A stretch of DNA of 64,000 bases, taken from Nipponacmea schrenckii. Lineage: Eukaryota > Mollusca > Gastropoda > Lottiidae. A program made the position numbers and the translations under genes. This document shows positions 29,201-36,338 of the stretch, piece by piece. The notes below the pieces were generated by a model. That model saw nothing but the letters and a program-made list of their open reading frames with translations, did not search any database and was not told the DNA's origin. The stretch is taken from NCBI GenBank assembly GCA_030562195.1, contig CM060200.1, forward strand, positions 37,393,468 through 37,457,467, written 5' to 3'. Every line of letters begins with the position of its first letter. The first letter of the stretch is position 1.

Positions 29201-32200
29201 GTAGAATGTGGCGGTTACTGGGGTAATGGAGTCAACCAGAGAGAACCAAAAACGAATGCTGCGTTCGTTAATTGCTACAAACATCGTAAGTACCTGGTTT
29301 TTTGCAGCACTCTTTTGTTCTATTTTTTGCTACAAGCACTAAGTCATAGTGTCGTGTTCTTCATCCTCATCAATATCTTATGATGTCTTTACATAATGCA
29401 CAGGGGCTAAGCAGTTGGAAGTCTGTCAAGAGCTAACAAACATACAAAGGCTCCTTTGTTTGAAAAAACTAATCATTAGCTTTCTTATGTTTCAGTTCGT
29501 ATCGACAGAGGAGACCAAACAACCAATGGCATTATTAAAATACATAATGGTGATGAATGGGGGACGTTCTGTGCCAAAGATTTTGATGATGTCGATGCAG
29601 GTATGTCCATAAGTTACATTATTGTAATGAGATATCTAACACTATATATACATGTACAATAATACTAGATGAAGTGTATTAAATGAATGGAAAGCGTTAT
29701 TATTAATGACTGGCAACGAGGACTCGGACTTTCTTTTCTTTTCTCCATGTTATCATTAGCTCAATTTGATATGACTAGCAAGCCAAGTATTCGGCCACCT
29801 GGCAACATTACATGCCTTTTCTGATAATGCAATATGCCAAATTAATTTATTTTGTTTTCTTTCTATTCTAGGAGTAGCCTGTCGTGAGCTAGGATTCCAA
29901 AGTGGGAAAGCTCTATGCTGTGCTCCATATGGATACAACTTCGATGAGGCTCTGATATCAGAAATAGATTGCAAGGGAACAGAGAAGTCTATACTTGATT
30001 GTAAACATAAGACTGTTGATTCAGATTCCTCAACCCCCTCGCTATGCTTCCGACAAGAGTATGCTTCAATTGCTTGCTTCAACAGTACATCCTCATGTAA
30101 GTTGCCATTAGTTTCGATTGTCACCAAGGAGTTGTTTTGATTAAAAAATTTCTCATAAATTTAAATTCAAATGAAATCTTAATTTGAAAATTGATCAAAA
30201 AGCAAGATTCTCCTTATTAGAATTTCAACTGATATTCAATTTCCAAATATATTTGAGCACCTATACACAAGGATTAATCTCCAATCGCTTCATTATTCGT
30301 CCATGTAATACTACCTGTTTTATAAACTTATAATGTTTTGTTTTCAGCCTATAAAGTGAGTCTATCAGGAGGGTCTAATTATACCGGAGCAGTTACTCTT
30401 GAATATTATGGTATTAATGGTAGGATTTGTAATGATGGTTGGAACGATAATGATGCTCTTGTCATCTGTAAAGAATTAGGGTACAGTAAGGGTGAATCAT
30501 ATCAACATTACAAATCCTCATTTGAGTTCTTTGCGTATTCTGGACCATACTGGACCTCAAATGTTACATGTACTGGAAATGAGAATAGTTTAGGAGAATG
30601 TCAGCATGTTGGGTTTGGAAATGTGAATTCCTGTGAATCACGACATCATGCTGGAGTTATTTGTTATGATGACAGTGGTAAGTCTATAACTGGGACGTTT
30701 TACATTTACTTTTAAAACATTATTTATTATTTTCTGTGGAGTTGGGGAATTCAGAAAAATATATATTCAAAAACAGGTTTTACGGAACCGAAAATATGTC
30801 AACTACTTAAAAATAGGAATCTCTAAAGAGAATATCACTGTACTGAAATATAAAATGGCTTTACGATCCCTTTGGGATACAACCAAAATTAAATTTACCT
30901 TGCGTGTATTTTTTCTAGAAATATTTTACCGTTTAACTGGAGGAGGAGATAATAATGGTTTGGTCGAGGTATCGGTCAATGGAAAATGGGGAACAATCTG
31001 TGATAGATTCTGGGATAAACGTGATGCTAGTGTATTTTGTAAAAACCTTGGTTATGTTGATGGGGAAGCAGACTACAAGTCTAAATTTGATACACCAAGT
31101 TCTGGTACTCTTGTCTGGGAGAGCAACCTCAGATGCAGTGGTGATGAGTCTGACATTAATGATTGCCCTCATGAAGGGTGGCAGCACGGTGTTAGTTCTA
31201 CATGTAGTGGACATAGTCGTGATGCTGCCGCATACTGTTACACTGGAGGTATGTGTATTGTTTGCCCTTCATTTCTATATTACATGTGCTAGTTGATAAA
31301 CCTAACCTGATTATGGCGATTGGTTGAACGTCTCAGTGCTGATTTTTCCATTTTTTAAATTTAAAGTATATGATAGAGAATCTGGCGAGAACGCAGAACA
31401 TTTAATAATTGTGTAACAGGCCAGAAAATAGCTTAAAGTCTATAAAATAAAACTAATGGATCAGGGGTATAGACTATTATGAAGCTTATGAAGCTGATGA
31501 AGCTGATGAACATATAAATTAAATATATTTTAACGATGATCTTTGTTTTCAGTTAAATTAAGTACCGGAGTTGGTAAAACAGAGAAACATGGAGCAGTAA
31601 TGATTTATGATGATGGGAAATGGTGGAGAGTTTGTGATAAAGGGTTTACAGATGTATCAGCTGCTGCCATATGTAGGGAGCTGGGTTTTGTAGATGGAAA
31701 AGCTATCTGTTGTTCAGCTTACGGGGATAATCTATATAGCGAAATATTAAAAAATAAAACAGTTCAGTGTAATGGTGACGAAAAGTTTGTTCACGATTGT
31801 TTAAGAACAACGGCATGTGACAGTGGTTTTTATGCTTCTGTGGCCTGTATATCGGCTGATTCTGTCAACCAAACAGGTATGTTAGTTTCTCTCCTTGTTG
31901 TAGGACATTTATTCTGATCATGCCAGACTCTGTTATTGAGACGTTGTGTCAAGCCAGATGAAGCAGTATTCAACAACAACAAATCTTTTGGGAGTTGGTA
32001 TTTTGTATACATGCACAATGTTCTTGTCGAGATTGCTCCCTATGTTGACCCTGGTAAATCGGTTTAATTTCAGATACCAAAATTATTATTGATTCGAAAA
32101 AGGAAGGTAATGGTAAAATCAGTGTGAACAAATTCGGTGTTAAAGGTCGTATTTGTTACCAGAATTGGACAGATGAAGATGCTACTGTATTGTGTAGAAT

Positions 32201-35200
32201 GAACAATTTTAAGAGTGGTATCGCCTACAAACATTCCGATCTAGGAACATTTGTAACAGATTCCACGACAGGACCTTACTGGTTTAGTAATTTCTCCTGT
32301 GTTGGCAACGAGACCGATATATTAAAATGCCCTCATAATGATCGACATAACCTTGGCAATTGCAGTGCAGATTATACAGCTTCAGTATTATGTTATAACA
32401 CAACAGGTAAGATGATTATTGGTTTGGTGGGAGAGATCTTGAGACAGCAGAGAACAAGAGACAGAAATTATACCAACCTAAAGAAATAGTTAAACACAAA
32501 TCTTATGGATACCTTTGTGGTTCGAGATTTGCCACTCAACAACGAATTTGATATAATATACACAGAACTTTACATTCTATTTGAATCAAATGTTTTTCTT
32601 AGGTACAAATGAAAGACCTCATAGTTGACACTAGCTTTTTCTGATTTAAGGAATTGAATATCGAATTGCTGGTGGAGATGATTACTATGGTCGTGTTGAA
32701 GTGAGTGTAGGTGGTGAATGGGGTACAGTTTGTGATTCTTACTGGGATGATCGAGATGCCCAAGTCTTTTGTCGACAACAGAAATTCAACGGAGGAATAA
32801 GTCTACCTACGAATAAATATGGACCAGGCACTGGACCAATCTGGTTAAGTCATCTCCAATGTAAGGGAAATGAGACCAGTATACACCAATGTCCTCACCG
32901 TGGATTTGATGCGGATTTCTCTTCTGTTGGTTGGCCATTTACAACTCCTTGTTCCAATCATGACGACGATGCTGCTGTATTTTGTTACAGAAGTAGTAAG
33001 TGGATTGTTGGCTTTTAATGTCTATTTTTTTTTTCTCATTTTCGCAGCTATTTGACTTCAATAATATTTTTCTTGGCGATGTCCCGTTACTGATTCAATT
33101 CCACCTCTAAAAGACTTTCATGTATATCACTTCCATTTGTTAATACACTTATTCAACTGAACCAATTATGGTCTGACTTTAATGATCTTGCAACAAGGGC
33201 TTCTCAAATATTTAGTCCCTCCCTCTCTGAATTTTGAATTTAATAGCTATTACTACTAATTTCTCTGATTCAGGGGGTCTACGTTGATTACACTATCATC
33301 CGAATTACTGGCTCCATAACCTGCAATACTTGTATTTTTTCATCTTTCAGCGAGGTTAAACAAGGGATTCGGTTCCGAGATGGGTGGTTTAGAAATCTTT
33401 CAAGATGATAAATGGACAGGTGTTTGTGATACTGGGCTCGACAATAACGCTGCTAAGGTTGCATGCTTAAGTCTTGGAAAGAACTTTACCGATGGTCGTG
33501 TTGTAAAGGGGTCTGCATTCGGTGATCTGAAGGCTGAGGATGTTAGTATCAAAAAGATCACATGCACTGGTATGGAGACTGATCTATCTGATTGTACAAT
33601 AATCAAGGGAAGTTGTGGTAGCGGTAAAGATTACTATGCTGGTGTAGTGTGTTCAGAATCACAATTCAATATTACAGGTAGGCGTATTGACATCACATAT
33701 AAAATAGTTTTGATTTACAAACCTTGCATTGGTTCAAATGTGTATGTGAATCAGACTTGGACTAGATCCTTGCATCATTTCAAGGTTAAATTATCTTTAA
33801 TTTAACAACAACAATCTCTTTCAACAGGATTCGGAGTTCGTCTTGCATCCGATGGTCTTAGTCAAGAATACCATGGTATAATGGAAGTGAGCAAGAATGA
33901 TATTTGGGGTAGAATTTGTATGCAAGGATGGGGTGATGCTGATGCGAATATTGCGTGTAAATCTTTAGGCTTCGCTGGTGGTGTGTCGTATCTGCACATT
34001 GTAAAAAACACCAAGCCTATGCTGATCAGAAATGTGACCTGTACTGGAAAAGAGACATCGTTTGGGAAATGTTATTATGATGAGTCTCCTGATCTGGAGA
34101 ACTGTGGATTTGATTCCAACGATGGTGGAGCAATTTGTTATAATAACACAGGTAATATATATCAGAAGTGCCATTGGTACCTACACTATACTTGTTAAGT
34201 CCGGATGTGTTTCTTTTGACACAGCAAGCTGGTTGTTTGCCCGTAAGGTCGTGACGCTTCTTGAAAAATTGCCTTAAGAATTTTTTTGTCTATGATGCAG
34301 ATCGAAGAGGTTGACATCAGAAATATTTCACACTTGGTTACTGGTACTGGGTGTATTATGTTTTTCACGATTTAAATGTGTTCTGTTATATTTTGACATT
34401 CTCTGTTTGATAAAATTACTTATATGTTTATGTTAAGGTATAAGCTATCGTTTGAATGGTGGAAAAGATACGCACACTGGAAGAGTTGAAATACAATATG
34501 AAGGTTCGTGGGGAAGTGTTTGTTCCTGGGCTTGGAACTCCAAGAATTCTAAGGTCTTCTGTAAGAGCATAGGATTTACAGATGGTATTCCAAGATATGA
34601 TTCAATTCCGTCTTTACCCGTTTTAAAACCCTATCTAAATGGTGTTTTCTGTAATGGTGAAGAATCGACGCTGTTACGTTGTTTGAACTCTGGATTTAAG
34701 TCCAGTCTCTTGGGATATCTGTGTGATGGGAATGCTTATGCTTCGTGCTTCAGTAAAGATGTTGGTAAGTTCAAACATAAGTCTTCTATCTCTGGTCGTT
34801 TGATGTTTTATGTCAACTCAAGCCATTTTGGGGTTGCAATTTTTTCACAACATCGTTACGGATCCTGTTATTGGTTAATAATGGTCTACTGACAATGATA
34901 ACGCTAGAATCTTTACAGAGCATTCCATTTGGTTTCGATTTGTAGTCTTGGATTATTCAGTAACCTAAAATATAGCTATCCAACGCATATTGATACATGC
35001 TATCTCTCTGATTTAAGAAATCGATCTTTTGCTCTGGACTAGCCTATATTAGTACGGCATGATTTATTAACTGTTGCTTTATTTCAGTGGTATCGAGTAT
35101 CCGACTCTATGGGAGTAATACAAATTCTACGGGTCTGGTTCAGGTCTACGTTGATGGTCCCAATGAGTGGGGAACGGTTTGTGACGATTATTGGGATGAC

Positions 35201-36338
35201 CTTGATGCTAATGTGGTTTGTAAAGAACTGGGATTTGATGACGGAAAGGTGGTGAAAGGTAACCAATTCCAGAGAGCTACAGGACCAATCTGGCTAGACA
35301 ATGTGGAATGTGTGGGTAATGAAACGTCTTTAGCAAACTGCACTAATCGTGGATTTGGAACCCATAATTGTAATCACACGGAGGATGCTGCTGTACAATG
35401 CTTCAGTAAGTTTATGATTAAATAATTTGAAACATTGTTCAAACTCTGTAACTATTCCAGTACAATACGTGGGGTGTAGATTATTAGTTTGTTTCTTGTA
35501 AAAAACAGTGCCAGCTATTAGATTTACATCAGTTTCTAACCCAAATATTATATTATGTGTCTTCATGTAACCGTAAAAATGAAAATTGATTTTGTTTTCA
35601 GTGAAAGAAAGCACACCAAGTGTTGTTACAACTGAACGACCCACGTCACCAGGTGTCAAAACAACAGTATCGCCTGTCAAATCGACAAAACCACCGGTCC
35701 CTACAAAACCGCCGGTCAAAACAACAGAAACGCCCGTCAAAACAACAGAATCGCCCGTCAAAACGACAGAATCGACAACCAGAACAACAATGCCCCCGGT
35801 TAAAACGACACAACCGTCGGTTAAAACTTCAACTATATCAACTTCGGAAGGATCTACTACTTTGGGAACTGTTGGTGGTCCTCAAGCTGCTAGTCAGTCA
35901 AATACCAAAACTTTAACACTGGCTATAGTGATACCTATTATAGTGATAATACTTATAGTAGTAGCGGTCATTGGTTTTATAATGTATAGAAAACGAAGAC
36001 ATCCCAAAGGACCCATATCTCATGAACGTTTCCACGATGACATTATAGAACAAACACGTGATGGTAGTTTAGCGATGCGCAATCAGATGTTTGACATGAA
36101 TGCTGAAAACAATCCTTCAGATCCATTTGATACTGGATTAATGCCCGAAGATTCAGAAATAACAATAGGAGGAAATGGATACGCTCATTTTGCGAAAACT
36201 CCAGCCCCAGAAGCCAATGGCGATACAGGGTTCAGTAATCCTTTATATAATATGACCCCAGCAGAGACAATACCATCCGAGCCGGCCAAACTAAGTATAG
36301 ACGTTCACGATCACGATAACGGTCATTCAACGACATAA
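5166..36338 (+). CDS. Giant multi-SRCR-domain transmembrane receptor
   Basis: A 33-exon gene model whose exons join in frame to 9582 nt (3193 residues). Order: signal peptide (residues about 1-22), 27 SRCR domains (about 25-2948), Thr/Pro/Ser stalk (about 2950-3050), one transmembrane helix (about 3054-3080), and a cytoplasmic tail of about 113 residues. Each domain shows the core C2, C3, C5, C6, C7, C8 cysteine pattern of group A SRCR domains, although most are encoded by single phase 1-1 exons, which is usual for group B. SRCR receptors act at the cell surface or in secretions in pathogen, lipoprotein or cell recognition. The ligand here is unknown. Signal peptide, single helix, basic stop-transfer and NPLY point to a type I endocytic receptor. 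The weakest link is exon 1, joined across 13.3 kb by signal-peptide character and phase only. Exons are given in the following entries. Confidence 0.88.
5239..18503 (+). other. Intron 1 of the SRCR receptor gene (13.3 kb)
   Basis: Begins GTACGT and ends in a CCTTTCAG acceptor. No recognisable coding exon, RNA gene or intact mobile element was found; the open frames inside are short and lack homology I can recognise. It is by far the longest intron of the gene and a natural place for enhancers or an alternative 5' exon, but nothing specific can be shown. Confidence 0.6.
18504..19059 (+). CDS. SRCR domain 1 (exons 2-3)
   Basis: Exon 2 18504-18673 and exon 3 18885-19059, split by a phase 0 intron after the IDGE motif. 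Six cysteines: VCDDFF, VVCKKF, VECTG, STC, HDC, VFC. Same intron position as domain 2, so these two look like the older paired type. Confidence 0.9.
19300..19871 (+). CDS. SRCR domain 2 (exons 4-5)
   Basis: Exon 4 19300-19463 and exon 5 19709-19871, with a phase 0 intron after KYGQ, matching domain 1. Six cysteines: SVCDDLY, VTCQYF, VLCNG, LQC, HDC, VVC. Confidence 0.9.
20478..20825 (+). CDS. SRCR domain 3 (exon 6), C type with CC
   Basis: Single 348-nt exon with phase 1 at both ends. Core cysteines EIC, VAC, VSCTG, ADC, RSC, AIC, plus a vicinal pair in [10 protein letters not shown]6-C7 loop of 8 residues. First clear member of the C class. Confidence 0.9.
21050..21190 (+). repeat. SINE/LINE-like 3' tail in the intron before domain 4
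   Basis: The stretch contains gtattgggcctaattctgac, then cccatgtaaaataaagag and a (TTA)n run. This layout is typical of the 3' end of a short retroelement. The TTA run leads directly into the ccacag acceptor of exon 7. The family was not identified; the assignment rests on the tail structure and general resemblance only. Confidence 0.4.
21193..21495 (+). CDS. SRCR domain 4 (exon 7), A type
   Basis: Single phase 1-1 exon of 303 nt, the shortest single-exon domain in the array. Six cysteines: PVCPDDW, VVCKSK, INCSG, TKC, SKC, ALC; C6-C7 loop of 11 residues. Its acceptor abuts a retroelement-like TTA tail. Confidence 0.9.
21856..21900. repeat. Perfect 19-bp inverted repeat with 7-base loop
   Basis: Left arm acaccgtcaccaggaatat (21856-21874), loop 21875-21881, right arm its exact reverse complement (21882-21900). 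It lies in the intron between domains 4 and 5 and is more GC-rich than its surroundings. It would form a stable hairpin in RNA or DNA. Confidence 0.9.
22027..22353 (+). CDS. SRCR domain 5 (exon 8), B type
   Basis: Single phase 1-1 exon. Cysteines TICNTG, AICKDLG, LKC, FEC, SKC, VHCF. C6 is followed by SNTGW and a C6-C7 loop of 11 residues, as in the other B-type domains. Confidence 0.9.
22545..22862 (+). CDS. SRCR domain 6 (exon 9), C type
   Basis: Single phase 1-1 exon. Cysteines SVCGTEG, VFCKELG, LSCNG, LDC, GYC, VSC. C6-C7 loop of 8 residues and the YAS motif before C8 place it in the C class; no CC pair. Confidence 0.9.
23029..23349 (+). CDS. SRCR domain 7 (exon 10), A type
   Basis: Single phase 1-1 exon. 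Cysteines YVCDEYW, VMCKQLN, INCTG, EDC, ELC, VLC. The AAGV motif before C8 is A-like, but the C6-C7 loop is only 6 residues, the exception in this class. Confidence 0.9.
23539..24010 (+). CDS. SRCR domain 8 (exons 11-12), B type
   Basis: Exon 11 23539-23695 and exon 12 23850-24010, interrupted by a 154-bp phase 2 intron after the GTPIT region. The position differs from domains 1/2 and from domain 18. Cysteines RVCGDQW, VACHQLG, TKC, FKC, TEC, VFCF; SNPGW follows C6. Confidence 0.9.
24244..24558 (+). CDS. SRCR domain 9 (exon 13), C type
   Basis: Single phase 1-1 exon. Cysteines WVCDDGF, VMCKEMG, MNCTG, SEC, DTC, IVC. C6-C7 loop of 6 residues; the YAS motif is absent (GVSRIVC), so the class is assigned from loop length, the GF after C2 and its place in the series. 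Confidence 0.88.
24873..25181 (+). CDS. SRCR domain 10 (exon 14), A type
   Basis: Single phase 1-1 exon of 309 nt. Cysteines TICEEDW, VLCKSM, VGCFG, DQC, NTC, VLC. GINGTIC and SAGVLC are A-class features; C6-C7 loop of 9 residues. Confidence 0.9.
25392..25712 (+). CDS. SRCR domain 11 (exon 15), B type
   Basis: Single phase 1-1 exon with a TTTTAAG acceptor. Cysteines TICDYAW, TLCKQLG, MRC, FAC, RYC, VFCF. PNRGF after C6 and an 11-residue C6-C7 loop are B-class features. Confidence 0.9.
25915..26232 (+). CDS. SRCR domain 12 (exon 16), C type
   Basis: Single phase 1-1 exon. Cysteines GVCGENF, VTCREL, VECTG, EDC, TSC, VVC. EYASVVC and an 8-residue C6-C7 loop mark the C class. The CC position reads VLYGS instead. 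Confidence 0.9.
26361..26681 (+). CDS. SRCR domain 13 (exon 17), A type
   Basis: Single phase 1-1 exon. Cysteines [29 protein letters not shown]6-C7 loop of 10 residues; DAGAYC before the end. Confidence 0.9.
27109..27441 (+). CDS. SRCR domain 14 (exon 18), B type
   Basis: Single phase 1-1 exon of 333 nt. Cysteines SICALRM, VLCKHLG, IDC, YDC, FSC, LKCF. GLSGF after C6 and an 11-residue C6-C7 loop are B-class features. Confidence 0.9.
27799..28122 (+). CDS. SRCR domain 15 (exon 19), C type with CC
   Basis: Single phase 1-1 exon. Cysteines PVCDSTL, VMCRQLG, then the extra pair [29 protein letters not shown] and a 6-residue C6-C7 loop place it in the C class. Confidence 0.9.
28434..28751 (+). 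CDS. SRCR domain 16 (exon 20), A type
   Basis: Single phase 1-1 exon with a TTTCAAG acceptor. Cysteines GVCSVGF, TACIQNG, VNCTE, DQC, QGC, VLC. C6-C7 loop of 10 residues. Confidence 0.9.
28968..29285 (+). CDS. SRCR domain 17 (exon 21), B position, C2 and C7 missing
   Basis: Single phase 1-1 exon, 318 nt. The C2 site reads TVSKRSF (Ser for Cys), and no cysteine occurs where C7 should be ([13 protein letters not shown]). C3 (AFC), C5 (VDC), C6 (VEC) and C8 (VNC) remain. C2 and C7 are disulfide partners in the SRCR fold, so a whole bond is lost while the other two are kept. Confidence 0.9.
29496..30096 (+). CDS. SRCR domain 18 (exons 22-23), C type with CC
   Basis: Exon 22 29496-29600 and exon 23 29872-30096, split by a phase 1 intron just before C3 (DVDA|GVAC). 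This position is unique in the gene. Cysteines TFC, VAC, extra pair [28 protein letters not shown] is C-class, with an unusually long C6-C7 loop of 14 residues. An RGD tripeptide lies near the start (29507-29515). Confidence 0.9.
30348..30677 (+). CDS. SRCR domain 19 (exon 24), A type
   Basis: Single phase 1-1 exon, 330 nt. Cysteines RICNDGW, VICKELG, VTCTG, GEC, NSC, VIC. GINGRIC and HAGVIC are A-class; C6-C7 loop of 10 residues. Confidence 0.9.
30919..31248 (+). CDS. SRCR domain 20 (exon 25), B type
   Basis: Single phase 1-1 exon, 330 nt. Cysteines TICDRFW, VFCKNLG, LRCSG, NDC, STC, AYCY. PHEGW after C6 and a 12-residue C6-C7 loop are B-class. Confidence 0.9.
31553..31876 (+). CDS. SRCR domain 21 (exon 26), C type with CC
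   Basis: Single phase 1-1 exon. Cysteines RVCDKGF, AICRELG, extra pair [30 protein letters not shown] and a 5-residue C6-C7 loop, the shortest in the array. Confidence 0.9.
32074..32406 (+). CDS. SRCR domain 22 (exon 27), A type
   Basis: Single phase 1-1 exon, 333 nt. Cysteines [34 protein letters not shown] resembles SGPYW of domain 19; C6-C7 loop of 10 residues. Confidence 0.9.
32651..32995 (+). CDS. SRCR domain 23 (exon 28), B type
   Basis: Single phase 1-1 exon of 345 nt with a TTTAAG acceptor. Cysteines TVCDSYW, VFCRQQK, LQCKG, HQC, TPC, VFCY. PHRGF follows C6. The C6-C7 loop is 19 residues, the longest in the array. Confidence 0.9.
33351..33677 (+). CDS. SRCR domain 24 (exon 29), C type
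   Basis: Single phase 1-1 exon. Cysteines GVCDTGL, VACLSLG, ITCTG, SDC, GSC, VVC. YYAGVVC and a 6-residue C6-C7 loop fit the C class. At the CC site it reads [10 protein letters not shown]. Confidence 0.9.
33828..34151 (+). CDS. SRCR domain 25 (exon 30), A type
   Basis: Single phase 1-1 exon. Cysteines RICMQGW, IACKSLG, VTCTG, GKC, ENC, AIC. C6-C7 loop of 10 residues. Confidence 0.9.
34438..34764 (+). CDS. SRCR domain 26 (exon 31), B type
   Basis: Single phase 1-1 exon with a TGTTAAG acceptor. Cysteines SVCSWAW, VFCKSIG, VFCNG, LRC, YLC, ASCF. LNSGF after C6 and a 13-residue C6-C7 loop are B-class. Confidence 0.9.
35088..35405 (+). CDS. SRCR domain 27 (exon 32), membrane-proximal
   Basis: Single phase 1-1 exon. 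The most canonical SRCR domain of the set: [38 protein letters not shown] with HTEDAAV before C8. It has TNRGF after C6, like B domains, but follows domain 26 (B), so it breaks the rhythm and looks like an independent terminal domain. Confidence 0.9.
35602..36338 (+). CDS. SRCR receptor last exon: stalk, transmembrane helix, cytoplasmic tail
   Basis: Phase 1 acceptor after TTTTCAG; TAA at 36336-36338. About 100 residues of Thr/Pro/Ser-rich stalk with VKTTE repeats, a likely O-glycosylated spacer. A hydrophobic helix about 35916-35990 ([19 protein letters not shown]) follows, then the stop-transfer cluster RKRR. The tail is rich in acidic residues and includes FSNPLYN (NPLY at 36237-36248), a match to the NPxY endocytic/PTB-binding motif. 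No ITAM or ITIM pair was seen. Confidence 0.92.
35710..35775 (+). repeat. 21-bp coding tandem repeat in the stalk
   Basis: About three consecutive copies of a 21-base unit (type ccggtcaaaacaacagaaacg) encode PVKTTET-like heptads. Further degenerate units extend to about 35835. Such coding repeats often vary in copy number, which would change stalk length without breaking the frame. Confidence 0.75.

Noticed and set aside
31480..31512. Repeated atgaagctg units in the intron before domain 21
   Set aside because: Short low-complexity repeat of a few 9-bp units without further structure.
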